Positions 46,801-54,386 of a stretch of 64,000 nucleotides of DNA are shown here, piece by piece. The notes under the pieces were generated by a model. It searched no databases and was not told the DNA's origin. It worked only from the letters and a program-made list of their open reading frames with translations. This DNA comes from Acinetobacter sp. A47. Its GTDB lineage: Bacteria; Pseudomonadota; Gammaproteobacteria; Pseudomonadales; Moraxellaceae. The position numbers and the translations under genes are program-made. Location: the NCBI RefSeq assembly GCF_000805455.1, contig NZ_JSUS01000039.1, positions 62,001 to 126,000 of the forward strand, given 5' to 3'. Position 1 is the stretch's first letter, and each line of letters opens with the position of its first letter.

Positions 46801-48902
46801 TGGGCAGTCAGGCCAAAGCCTTTATCGGTTAAGTCCTGTCCGGCCTGATCAAGCTGGTCTTTATTGACCGCATCTGTACCTGCAACCCCCGGAGCAACAT
46901 TGCTAATGGTCGTACCGCCCGCATCAATACCTGACTTAGTTACGCTTGGACCACCGCTAATGGTCATACCGTCATTGTTGATGATGGTATCGCCCGCAGT
47001 GATGCTGTTGACATTCAGGTCTTTGGCCAGCTCAATTGCCACTTTACCGTCTTGCACTTTGGTGCTGATATTGTCATCTGCCCCAATCACATCAACCGCT
47101 TCACCCAGTTTTTTCTGAACAGTGGTGCCATCTTGTGCGGTCAGGCCAAAGCCTTTATCGGTTAAGTCTTGCCCAGCCTGATCAAGCTGGTCTTTATTGA
47201 CCGCATCTGTGCCTGCAACTCCCGGACCGACATTACTGATGGTATTACCCGCTGCATCGATGCCTGACTTAGTCACACTTGGGCCATTAGCAATGGTCAT
47301 ACCATCATTGTTGATGACGGTGTCACCTGTAGTGACGCTATCTACTTTCAGGTCACGGTTCAGGCTGTATTTGATATTGTTACCATCTTTCGTTACTTGC
47401 AGGTTTTCTTCACCATCTGCAGTGCCGATGTCTACCGTATCGCCCGCTTTCACAGCAGCACTATTGGCACCATTCGATTGCAAGTTCCAGCCTTTGTCTA
47501 ATGCAGTAATGGCATCCCCAACGTTATTGACATTGTTGCCGTTTACCGTGTAATTCGGATTGGAAATTGCACCTGTAGCTGGATCATAAGCAGCACCGCC
47601 ACCTAAAGCATCTGCTGTGGTTTGCCCAAGCTGGTCTACACCATCCTGTACGCTTTTTAACTGGCTGACATTGACGGCATCCGTATCTGCTGCACCGGCC
47701 GATACATTCTGGATACGGCGCTCATTGCCAGCTGTTCCTACTGAAACCACAGAACTTGGAGCTGCCGTTCCTGTCCGGTACGCTGCCCCCGAAGCTGTCG
47801 AAGTCTGGCTACCTGAGCCCAACGCTACATCATTGGCATTGGTGGCAACCGCTTTATCCCCCATGGCGACGGAAGAAGCGCCACGAGCCTTGGCTTCATT
47901 GCCATAAGCAGCAGCATTATTACCAGCCGCTTCTGCTTGGCGACCTACAGCTGTTGTCTGATTGCCAGTGGCCTTGGCGCCTGTACCCAATGCAATGGAA
48001 TCTGTCCCATCTGCATTGGCAGCCGTTGCAGGATCATAATTTACCCCATTAGATGTACTGCTTCCAATTGCAATACCACGTAAGCCTTTAGTAGTTGCAG
48101 AGTGCCCCATCGCAATCCCGCTGGTGGCTCCTGAAGCAACTGTTGCACTATTCCCTTGAGCAATAGAATAGTCAGCATCTGCCCACGTACTACGCCCCAT
48201 CGCAATTGAAGTATTGCCTGCTGCACGGTTATTGACCCCGATGGCAACATTAGAGTTACCACTAGTAATCTCGTTACCAATCCCTAGTGCCGTGTTATAG
48301 CCTTGACCGGAAGTTAGGTTCCCCTGACCAATTGCTACATTCTGGAAAGTACCATTACCATTTGAGACATTCGAGTTACCAACAACTGTTGCCCCACCCG
48401 GATTACTCACTTTATTATTCCGTCCCACTGCAGTCGAAGCACCAGCAACTCCTGCCGTGCCAGTTGCTGGAACGTTAATACTTCCTGTACCACGACGATT
48501 TACAAGCCCTTGCTGAAAGCCAGTATCTGTACCAGAAATAGCACTACCACAACCGATTGCGACACCATTACCGCCATTCACACTGGCTTCACCAGCGCCA
48601 TTACACTGCGATGCTGTAGGAGAGATGGCCATACTGGTTCCATTATTGGCTGTACCACCACCGGTATTGGTTGCAGCAAAAGTACCGGTGCTCAAAAGTA
48701 CCGAACTGATCGTCAAGGCAATCAGCGTTGGAATAGGTTGGTATTGTTGATCTTTTTTAGAATTTGATGAGAAAGAGGCGGTAGTATTTACATCAGTAGT
48801 TGATGTTACATTACGTTTTTTAGTTACGCCCCTCGCATTTTCTGAAACCACAGTCCATAAATTCAGACTTTTGTTCCAGACTAAACGGTATATTTTATTC
48901 AT
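40839..48902 (-). CDS. Giant trimeric autotransporter adhesin 2 (AtaA/Ata-like, 2687 residues)
   Basis: It shares the extended signal region with adhesin 1 (MNKIYRLVWNKSLNLWTVVS) but has a different spacer before the hydrophobic core and cleavage after GTFA. The head (about residues 80-395) is only about half as long as that of adhesin 1. The neck at about 395-420 is nearly the same (RRIQNVSAGAADTDAVNVSQL). The stalk (about 420-2590) alternates WNLQSNGAN or WTLQSNGTN Trp-ring-like modules, KDQLDQAGQDLTDKGFGLTA modules and YDPDTG modules. The C-terminal about 90 residues form the beta-barrel anchor, ending VGVSTVID. It is the first gene of the right-hand adhesin-tpgA operon. Confidence 0.95.
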   Translation of the reverse strand: MNKIYRLVWNKSLNLWTVVSENARGVTKKRNVTSTTDVNTTASFSSNSKKDQQYQPIPTLIALTISSVLLSTGTFAATNTGGGTANNGTSMAISPTASQCNGAGEASVNGGNGVAIGCGSAISGTDTGFQQGLVNRRGTGSINVPATGTAGVAGASTAVGRNNKVSNPGGATVVGNSNVSNGNGTFQNVAIGQGNLTSGQGYNTALGIGNEITSGNSNVAIGVNNRAAGNTSIAMGRSTWADADYSIAQGNSATVASGATSGIAMGHSATTKGLRGIAIGSSTSNGVNYDPATAANADGTDSIALGTGAKATGNQTTAVGRQAEAAGNNAAAYGNEAKARGASSVAMGDKAVATNANDVALGSGSQTSTASGAAYRTGTAAPSSVVSVGTAGNERRIQNVSAGAADTDAVNVSQLKSVQDGVDQLGQTTADALGGGAAYDPATGAISNPNYTVNGNNVNNVGDAITALDKGWNLQSNGANSAAVKAGDTVDIGTADGEENLQVTKDGNNIKYSLNRDLKVDSVTTGDTVINNDGMTIANGPSVTKSGIDAAGNTISNVGPGVAGTDAVNKDQLDQAGQDLTDKGFGLTAQDGTTVQKKLGEAVDVIGADDNISTKVQDGKVAIELAKDLNVNSITAGDTIINNDGMTISGGPSVTKSGIDAGGTTISNVAPGVAGTDAVNKDQLDQAGQDLTDKGFGLTAQDGTTVQKKLGEAVDVIGADDNISTKVQDGKVAIELAKDLNVNSITAGDTVVNSDGVSIANGPSMTKSGIDAAGNKITNVADGDINPDSKDAINGSQLAKNAQSVSDALGGGSTVNPDGTVTAPNYTVNGNNINNVGDAITELDKGWNLQSNGANSGAVKAGDTVDIGTADGEENLQVAKEGNNIKYSLNRDLKVDSVTAGDTVINNDGMTIANGPSVTKSGIDAAGNTISNVGPGVAGTDAVNKDQLDQAGQDLTDKGFGLTAQDGTTIQKKLGEAVDVIGADDNISTKVQDGKVAIELAKDLNVNSITAGDTVVNSDGVSIANGPSMTKSGIDAAGNKITNVADGDINPDSKDAINGSQLAKNAQSVSDALGGGSTVNPDGTVTAPNYTVNGNNVNNVGDAITELDKGWNLQSNGANSAAVKAGDTVDIGTADGEENLQVAKEGNNIKYSLNRDLKVDSVTAGDTVINNDGMTISGGPSVTKSGIDAAGNTISNVGPGVAGTDAVNKDQLDQAGQDLTDKGFGLTAQDGTTVQKKLGEAVDVIGADDNISTKVQDGKVAIELAKDLNVNSITAGDTVMNSDGVSIANGPSMTKSGINAAGQKITGVAPGTVNADSTDAVNGSQLHAQGEGVKNIIGGDTAYDPDTGRYTNPDIGGTGKDNINDAIGSIGQAAKEAKTTVTQGDNIVVTESKNTDGSTNYEVATARDVNFDSVKVGDVNIDGTTGKITGVADGDINPDSKDAINGSQLAKNAQSVSDALGGGSTVNPDGTVTAPNYTVNGNNVNNVGDAITELDKGWNLQSNGANSGAVKAGDTVDIGTADGEENLQVAKEGNNIKYSLNRDLKVDSVTAGNTRLDNAGVEVKDAVGNSTSIVAGGTIVKDAQGNSTAQTAAGTTIKNAQGDSTTLNGTGLAFIDANGQPVGPSVGRTGIDAGGLKITGVAEGEVAAGSKDAVNGGQLNDTADSVGNILGGGVSNEGGKLNGPFTVNDKGYDTVADAIKGETAAAKTEVEAGKNMTVDSKTGADGQTIYTVATADDVEFNSVKVGDVNIDGATGKISGVTDGTVAAGSKDAINGSQLHGVADSVKNSIGGETVLNPDGSITTSNVGNTGKDNIHDAIDSVRGAAIAAKSTVTQGDNMRVTESKNVDGSTNYEVATARDVNFDSVKVGDVNIDGATGKITGVADGDINPDSKDAINGSQLAKNAQSVSDALGGGSTVNPDGTVTAPNYTVNGNNVNNVGDAITELDKGWTLQSNGTNAGAVKAGDTVDIGTVDGEENLQVAKEGNNIKYSLNRDLKVDSVTAGDTVINSDGMTVTGGPSITKAGINAGNKKITGVAPGTVSADSTDAINGSQLHAQGEGVKNIIGGNTQYDPDTGKYTNPDIGGTGQDNINDAIGAVGAAAKAAKTTVTEGDNMVVTETKNADGSTSYKVATAKDVKFDSVTATDDEGNETVLTATGTQVKDGEGNEAEYGAKGISLKDADGNGTVVNSTGLGFVDPDGNHIGPSITAKGIDAGNTVITGVAPGRVAADSQDAINGSQLKGVSDSVAKSIGGNTTVNPDGTINTSNIGGIGKDNINDAIGAVGDAAKAAKSSVTEGKNIVVKESKNADGSSNYEVSTAPDLDVDSVTAGGTRVDGDGLKIEGGPSVTKDGIDAGDKKVTGIADGDIAAGSKDAVNGGQLKGVSDSVAGAIGGNTTVNPDGTISTSNIGGTGHDNINDAIASVKNDAKAAKSSVSNKDGNISVTENKKADGSTDYEVGLSKDIKVDSVTAKDVNANQVNVTGNQGTTTITGGGVSITGPKGEQGPSMTTDGINAGGKKVTGVADGTIAKGSQDGINGGQLHQSYQDVGAALGGGAGYDPDKGWKGPSYNVAGGSYNNVGDALGAIDDRVTNLGDQMQQAFYDTNKRIGKLEDKMSAGIAATAALENAPFVAGKLTMAAGAAYYNDQSAIGVTFRRTADNGRWSLTTGAAMGSEGNSPLVRVGVSTVID
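45280..47337 (-). repeat. Tandem stalk repeats in adhesin 2 (792-bp units and doubled 333-bp module)
   Basis: The same phase recurs at 45280, 46072 and 46864, giving two near-identical 792-base units. Within this, a 333-base module is directly doubled at 46672-47004 and 47005-47337. The module is the same 111-residue segment (KDQLDQAGQDLTDKGFGL...VAIELAKDLN) found as the optional insert of the 1020-base repeats in adhesin 1. Confidence 0.87.
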
Positions 48903-49154
48903 GTGTTAAGTGCCTATTAAGTAGAGTTCAGCACGCCAAATCTAAACTTGTCTTTATTAGAGCTACTTAACAATTAAGATCGTTTTTTAACAATTAATAC
49001 TTATTTTTCTAAAAAAACACTTACTATTCCCCAAAAGAATAATAAAAAACAATTGAGCACACTTTAATAAACATTAAGGGACTTTGATTCTAAAAAATAC
49101 AACTGTACAAAAAGCTCATGTATATATGCTATAGATCAATATTTTATATTTGCC

Positions 49155-50237
49155 ATGAAAAAACAGCTACTTAACATTCATAATGACTACTTGAAGCTAC
49201 TTGTAGAGACTGCTGCCAAATTTGGCTCTACCCAAAGCCAGATCGTCAGACACTGTCAGATTCCACTGTCTTTACTTACCGATCTTAATGTCCATGAACG
49301 GATCAGGTTTGACCTATGGACCGAATTTGTAGTCAATGTACTCGAGTTCCTTCCGCAAAAAGGTTTGGGTTACCAGTTCGGGTTGAACTGTAAGCTGACC
49401 ACGCATGGCGCACTGGGTTTTGCCCTGCTCACCAACAGCACCATTGGTAAAGTATTGGTTGATCTGCAAAATTATTACAGCATGCGTGTCCATAAAATGG
49501 ATTTATCCATCTTTAATAAAAATAATAAAATTATTATCAGGCTGAATCCGCTTTATCAATTACCCAGCCATTTTAATGAATACCAGAAAAACATGATTAA
49601 CAAGTTTTTTACCGAAAGTGCCATTATTGACATTATTACCAATCTGCAGCTAATCACCAACTATAACTTAACCGGCATCAATATTAATACCACATGGGAA
49701 ATGCCTGAATATCATCATTTTTATGAAAAGCGCCTGCCACTTTTTAATTTTAACCGTGAATACAACCAGATTAGCTTTGATCTGAAATGCATGGACTTGC
49801 CATTAACCTTTAGCTCGACTGCCGCCTATGCCATTGCAATGGAACTGGTCAATAAGGAATATCTTTTTTATCAGGATCAGGATAATAAAATAATTTTAAA
49901 GGTAAACCAGCAGTTAAAGTTTATACCTGGTTTGGGTTTTCCCGGTTTAAGGGATGTTGCCAATAAACTTAAAATATGGGAACGTACCTTAAAAAGGGAA
50001 CTGGCGAGTGCCAATACAACATATTCGGCGCTGCTTCAATCCAAGAAATTTGAAATCGCTCAAAAACTCATCGAATCAAACCGGAATATTCAGGAAATAT
50101 CGGACTTACTCGGTTATAGCCATATTAGTGCTTTTTCAAGGGCTTTCATTAACTGGACAGGAAAAAAACCAAGCGACTATATACGTGAACAAAGACTTGC
50201 GATTAAAGAATATTATCTTAAACAGACTAAAATATAA
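49155..50237 (+). CDS. AraC-family regulator divergent from adhesin operon 2
   Basis: This 360-residue protein has an N-terminal Arabinose_bd-like domain (residues about 20-210, including KGLGYQFGLNCKLTTHGALGFALLTN). The C-terminal AraC DNA-binding domain has KFEIAQKLIESNRNIQEISDLLGYSHISAFSRAFINWTGKKPSDY, about residues 295-340. It is transcribed away from adhesin 2, with 252 AT-rich bases between the starts, the usual arrangement for a regulator and its target. That link is inference only. It is full length, unlike the truncated relative at 28319-29083 on the other flank. A strong terminator follows at 50332-50368. Confidence 0.87.
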   Translation: MKKQLLNIHNDYLKLLVETAAKFGSTQSQIVRHCQIPLSLLTDLNVHERIRFDLWTEFVVNVLEFLPQKGLGYQFGLNCKLTTHGALGFALLTNSTIGKVLVDLQNYYSMRVHKMDLSIFNKNNKIIIRLNPLYQLPSHFNEYQKNMINKFFTESAIIDIITNLQLITNYNLTGININTTWEMPEYHHFYEKRLPLFNFNREYNQISFDLKCMDLPLTFSSTAAYAIAMELVNKEYLFYQDQDNKIILKVNQQLKFIPGLGFPGLRDVANKLKIWERTLKRELASANTTYSALLQSKKFEIAQKLIESNRNIQEISDLLGYSHISAFSRAFINWTGKKPSDYIREQRLAIKEYYLKQTKI

Positions 50238-50633
50238 GCAGGCTGTTTGATTTATTTGACCGCAGAGCCGAATCCTGAATATTGAGGTCAAATAAAATTA
50301 AAAAAGCCCGATGATACTGTTTAAACAGTTTCCTCAGTTGTCATCCCCATAACAACTGAGGCTTTTTTCAAGATACAGGAAATTTATTTTCATTGATGAA
50401 TATTAAAGAATTTTATCTAAAACTATAATATTTTCTAGCGAACATGGAGGTTGCCTAGGGATAGGTTTACATCACTGTAAATGAATTTTCCTTATCGCAA
50501 AGCACCCCCTATTTTTACCTGGTCAAATTGATCATTTTGGACGAAAAGTTAAGCAAATAGGTCACTGAGCTGGCATTCTTTTTCTTCTAATATGCGGCTA
50601 CTGAATAGTCACAGCTGAATGTTTTAGGTTCCA
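50238..50633. other. Intergenic region with terminator and palindrome
   Basis: About 400 bases with no gene. Besides the terminator at 50332-50368, a perfect inverted repeat TTTACA-TCAC-TGTAAA lies at 50466-50481, about 150 bases upstream of the hydrolase gene. It could be an operator; nothing else is recognisable. Confidence 0.4.
50332..50368 (+). terminator. Strong intrinsic terminator after AraC gene
   Basis: CCTCAGTTG (50332-50340) pairs perfectly with CAACTGAGG (50353-50361), followed by CTTTTTTC. An A-run (50301-50305) lies on the far side. Confidence 0.92.
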
Positions 50634-51776
50634 ATGTCCCACTTCCCCAAAGCGAAACGTACTTTATTAAGTACCTCAGCGGCGCAAAGAATTCTGCATA
50701 GTCATCATAGCCGCCAAGCACGCCATATTCTTGCAAATGCCGCCGATCGTATTCTGCGTGGACAACAACTTGCCCTGTCTGGAAAAACACCTTTTGAAGT
50801 CATCTATCAGCGTGAGATCATCAGTCTGCGTCATTACTCAACTGACCGCCATCCAGTAAAACATCGCATTCCCCTTGTTATTGTTCCCCCTCTTGCAGCC
50901 AATATGCTGGTTTACGATCTATTTCCCCACCGGAGTCTGGTTGGTTATTTACTGGAGCAAGGCTTTGATGTTTATCTGATTGACTGGGGAACCCCCAGCC
51001 TGCAGCAGGCAAAATACAATTTGGGTACCTATGTCAAAATCTTTATGCCCGACTTTATTGAAAAAATCCGGGAACATAGCAAGCAACAACAACTTTCATT
51101 GTATGGCTGGAGTTTAGGCGGTGCACTTTCGCTATGTTATACCGCTTTATTTAAAGACAAGCATATCCAGAACATGGTGATTCTGGCATCACCGATTAAT
51201 ACCCATAAATCAGGCTATATGGGAAAGTTATATCAAAAGCTGGCCATCCCTGCGCAATGGATACGCCGTCATACAAAATTCCGTATTTATCATGTCCCAA
51301 GCCGGGTGTTTCATATTCATGGCTGGCAAAACACTTTAGGTTTCAAACTGACAGACCCGATTGGAAATTTTAGGAACTATTGGGAACTGCTTAAAAATCT
51401 GAATGACCGTCAATTTGTCATTCACCATGCGACCTCAAGTTCCTTTGTCGACAACATGCTGGCTTATCCGGGTGGTGTCATGCGTGATATTATTTTGCGC
51501 TTCTGGATTGATAATGAGCTGTCGACCGGGAGGGTTAAATTCGGGGAGCAGACCGCAGATTTAAAAGACATTGATTGTGCTGTTCTGGCGATTGGTGGTA
51601 GCACCGACATTATTGTCACTGCTGAAGCAGTCCGTCCGTTAATGGACTTAATCAGTAGTACCGATAAACAGTTTAATATTGTGCCCGGGGGACATATGGG
51701 ACTTGTTTCAGGGAATCAGGCGCCGGATTCGGTCTGGCCCGTGATCACGGCATGGCTGGTACAACGCTCTGATTAA
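50634..51776 (+). CDS. PHA-synthase-like alpha/beta hydrolase with serine nucleophile
   Basis: This 380-residue protein resembles the catalytic half of polyhydroxyalkanoate synthase PhaC: IPLVIVPPLAANMLVYDLFPHRSLVGYLLEQGFDVYLIDWGTP, then the nucleophile elbow LYGWSLGGALSL. True PhaC enzymes use cysteine in this box (G-x-C-x-G); here it is serine. The acid is probably in GGSTDIIVTAE and the histidine in VPGGHMGLVSG. It is shorter than PhaC (about 560-590) and has no phaA/B/P genes nearby. A lipase/depolymerase-like hydrolase is more likely than a synthase. It is monocistronic and convergent with the cyclic-di-GMP gene. Confidence 0.75.
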   Translation: MSHFPKAKRTLLSTSAAQRILHSHHSRQARHILANAADRILRGQQLALSGKTPFEVIYQREIISLRHYSTDRHPVKHRIPLVIVPPLAANMLVYDLFPHRSLVGYLLEQGFDVYLIDWGTPSLQQAKYNLGTYVKIFMPDFIEKIREHSKQQQLSLYGWSLGGALSLCYTALFKDKHIQNMVILASPINTHKSGYMGKLYQKLAIPAQWIRRHTKFRIYHVPSRVFHIHGWQNTLGFKLTDPIGNFRNYWELLKNLNDRQFVIHHATSSSFVDNMLAYPGGVMRDIILRFWIDNELSTGRVKFGEQTADLKDIDCAVLAIGGSTDIIVTAEAVRPLMDLISSTDKQFNIVPGGHMGLVSGNQAPDSVWPVITAWLVQRSD

Positions 51777-51816
51777 ATTGACATAAAATGACTAACCGTC
51801 AGATGCTAGCAGTCTC

Positions 51817-53883
51817 TCATGCAAAATGTTGCTGGCGATGCAGAACCAGACTTTCTACATTGACAGGCGTTCCGAGCAGATAGCCTTGTAACTGATTGCA
51901 ACCTAAACTGGTCAGAATATCTGCCTGCTGCTGTGTTTCCACGCCTTCGGCAGTCACAGTTAATCCAAGTCTGGCGGCCAGATGGATAATACTTTCAAGA
52001 ATCGCTTCTTCTTTTGAATCTGGTTGTAAGTCTATTAAAAAGCCCCGGTCAATCTTGAGTTCATCTACCGGCAAATCTTTGAGATACAAGAAACTGGAAT
52101 ACCCCGTTCCAAAGTCATCAATTGCGATACGAATCCCTAATTTACGCAAACGCTCCAAGGTGCGAATGCTCGAGTCGATATGATGCATTGCCGTCGACTC
52201 GGTAATTTCAAGAATCAGATGATGGGGCTGAATCTGGTATTGCTCCAACAGTTGTTCCAGCACACTAAATAACTTTTTATTTTCAAACTGTAATGCTGAC
52301 AGGTTTACGGCAATCGGATAAAAGGCGCTATTATTTCGTTCCCACTTCTGGATCTGCTGGCAGGCCTGTTCCAGTGCCCAATAGCCCATGGGAATGATCA
52401 GACCTGTTTTTTCTGCCCCTTCAATAAACATTTGCGGAGTTAACAGGCCCAGACTCGGATGTTTCCAGCGAATCAGCGCTTCAACACCACATACCTCATA
52501 ATTGGCCGTAAATTTTGGCTGATAAAATAAAACAAATTGCTGTTCATCCACCGCTTTATACAGATCGTTAATCAGCTTGGACTGGCTACGGACATCTTGC
52601 TGGTCTGACATAGAATGGAACATGGTGTAGGTATTACGGCCCTGATCTTTTGAAATCAGCATCGCTACATCGGCATTAATTAAAATGTCCTGAACATTGG
52701 TACCATGTTCCGGATAGATGGCAATCCCGACACTGGCAGAAATATTGATATCCTTGGTCGCAATCAGATAGGTTTCCTGGATGTAGTGCAGAATATTTTC
52801 TGCAAGCTGCATCGCTTCATTGTTATCGGTATTTTCAGCAATTAATACAAACTCATCACCACCAATCCGGAACAGGGTATGCCGGTTATTATCCAGTTTA
52901 TTATGTAAGCGGTTTGCCATCTGGATCAGAAGCTGGTCGCCGATATGATGTCCAAAAGCATCATTTACCGATTTGAAACGATCCAGATCAATATACAGGA
53001 AAGCAGCCTTTTGCTCATTCAAACGATGATGACTAAAAACAACCTCGGCATAATCGGTTAAAAATAAACGGTTGGGAAGTTTTGTCAGGGCATCATGCAG
53101 GGACTGGGCGGCCAGCTCTTTATTTATTTTTGTCAGTTGCTCATTGCGTTCTTCCAGACGTGCTTCCAACACAGCAACTGCAAAGCCCGCCACAAAAACC
53201 AGACTGGTAATAAAAATAATGGTAAAGAGTAATACGCTTTGTGCGGTCTGATCCGAAGTCAGTACCTGTGCCAGGCTCGCATCAAAATAGGTGGCCGCCA
53301 TACCAGTGTAGTGCATGCCCACAATACTGAATGCCATCAGGACAGCGACAATGGTTTTCAGAAAGGTTCTGAATTTTGTCGCGTTTTTATATTTAAAAAT
53401 AAAGAAGAAACTTAAACCCGAACCACTAATTGCAATCAGGACTGAGCAAATGACCAACAACGGGTCATAATACATGCGATGATGTTCAACCGTTAAGGCC
53501 AGCATCCCGGTATAGTGCATACCCGATATCCCGAGGCCCATAAAAACGGCGCCGAGCACCAGACGAGGTAAAGGCAAGGTCGGTCTTGAGGTCAGCCATA
53601 CAGCAAAGATAGATGCTGCAGCCCCCACCAGATAAGAAAGCACCGTCAAATTGACATCAAAATAATACCCTTCTGGCAAATGGCTAGCCAGCATCCCCAC
53701 AAAATGCATTGACCATATGGCTAATCCAAGGATTAACCCGCTCGCAACCAAAATGCTTTTTTCAAATTTTTTATAAGCAACTTTAAAAACGAGCTCTTCC
53801 ATTGAAACTGCCGCATAGCATGTCGCTATAGCAACCAAAATGGAAACGATGACCAATGTGCTATCGTAATCAACGTGAACCAT
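51817..53883 (-). CDS. MHYT-GGDEF-EAL cyclic-di-GMP turnover protein
   Basis: This 688-residue protein has an N-terminal seven-helix MHYT sensor (about residues 1-240). It contains repeated M-H-F/Y-x-G/T motifs such as WSMHFVGMLA, GISGMHYTGMLA and VGMHYTGMAA, thought to bind a metal that senses gas ligands. A GGDEF domain follows with an intact FRIGGDEFVLIAE (about 340). The EAL domain has intact VCGVEALIRWKHP (about 468), LEITESTAM and AIDDFGTGYSS. Both synthase and phosphodiesterase motifs look functional, so the net direction cannot be told. Start ATG 53881-53883 has GGAAG upstream. It is preceded by a 29-codon ORF and resembles Pseudomonas YkoW/MucR-type proteins. Confidence 0.93.
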   Translation of the reverse strand: MVHVDYDSTLVIVSILVAIATCYAAVSMEELVFKVAYKKFEKSILVASGLILGLAIWSMHFVGMLASHLPEGYYFDVNLTVLSYLVGAAASIFAVWLTSRPTLPLPRLVLGAVFMGLGISGMHYTGMLALTVEHHRMYYDPLLVICSVLIAISGSGLSFFFIFKYKNATKFRTFLKTIVAVLMAFSIVGMHYTGMAATYFDASLAQVLTSDQTAQSVLLFTIIFITSLVFVAGFAVAVLEARLEERNEQLTKINKELAAQSLHDALTKLPNRLFLTDYAEVVFSHHRLNEQKAAFLYIDLDRFKSVNDAFGHHIGDQLLIQMANRLHNKLDNNRHTLFRIGGDEFVLIAENTDNNEAMQLAENILHYIQETYLIATKDINISASVGIAIYPEHGTNVQDILINADVAMLISKDQGRNTYTMFHSMSDQQDVRSQSKLINDLYKAVDEQQFVLFYQPKFTANYEVCGVEALIRWKHPSLGLLTPQMFIEGAEKTGLIIPMGYWALEQACQQIQKWERNNSAFYPIAVNLSALQFENKKLFSVLEQLLEQYQIQPHHLILEITESTAMHHIDSSIRTLERLRKLGIRIAIDDFGTGYSSFLYLKDLPVDELKIDRGFLIDLQPDSKEEAILESIIHLAARLGLTVTAEGVETQQQADILTSLGCNQLQGYLLGTPVNVESLVLHRQQHFA

Positions 53884-53898
53884 AAAGGACTTCCATGA

Positions 53899-53988
53899 TT
53901 ATTCAGTACTTTTTTTTATTTGATGAGCAAAATGCTCGAAATCCGAACGACCTTCCACACTCAAAAAAGCGATGAATTTGATATTCAT
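53899..53988 (-). CDS. Putative 29-residue small ORF upstream of the MHYT-GGDEF-EAL gene
   Basis: On the minus strand a TAAGGAAAG ribosome site lies a few bases before ATG 53986-53988. The frame reads MNIKFIAFLSVEGRSDFEHF and nine further residues ending KKSTE, then stops at 53899-53901, 15 bases before the start of the cyclic-di-GMP gene. It is too short for family recognition. It could be a leader peptide, a small protein or chance. The good ribosome site and tight spacing are the only support. Confidence 0.4.
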   Translation of the reverse strand: MNIKFIAFLSVEGRSDFEHFAHQIKKSTE

Positions 53989-54386
53989 AAACTTTCCTTA
54001 ACAATAGCATCATCTAGCATAAGGTCAAGTCCTTTTCACTTTATAAATCAATAGAATAAAACCAGATCGACTTTTCAAGCCGATGAAAACCCTTAATTTT
54101 TTTATTTCACTTTTTTATCGAAAGTTTCATTTATTTTTACCCGGTGTTTTTGATTTTATCTTTTCTGATTTTTATGGGTCTTGAATCGTACAGCTCGCTA
54201 AACAGCTTACAGGCTTGTTGCCCCTGTTCTTTTTTATCTCCGCAAAAAAGATCAAAACATAAACAATACTAGTCTGTTTTCTGGCCTATATTGTTATAAC
54301 TATGTATCAAGTCGCATAAAAAGCGCTTATATACATCTTTTTTGAATATGTAATGTCCGCTATTTTTTAAGATAATTTAAAAAAAA
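53989..54386. other. AT-rich intergenic region
   Basis: About 400 AT-rich bases between the DUF2971 gene and the MHYT gene. It should contain the latter's promoter. I found no further ilvC-tail copy, integrase or other gene here. Confidence 0.45.

Noticed and set aside
41667..48767. Plus-strand open frames opposite adhesin 2
   Set aside because: Same reason: periodic antisense reflections of the repeated stalk.
30208..48902. Possible CRISPR-like repetition
   Set aside because: The repeats are hundreds of bases, in frame and protein-coding; there are no short regular repeats with unique spacers.
54180..54200. A fourth ilvC-tail copy near CTTGAATC
   Set aside because: Only eight bases match; the rest does not resemble the tail.
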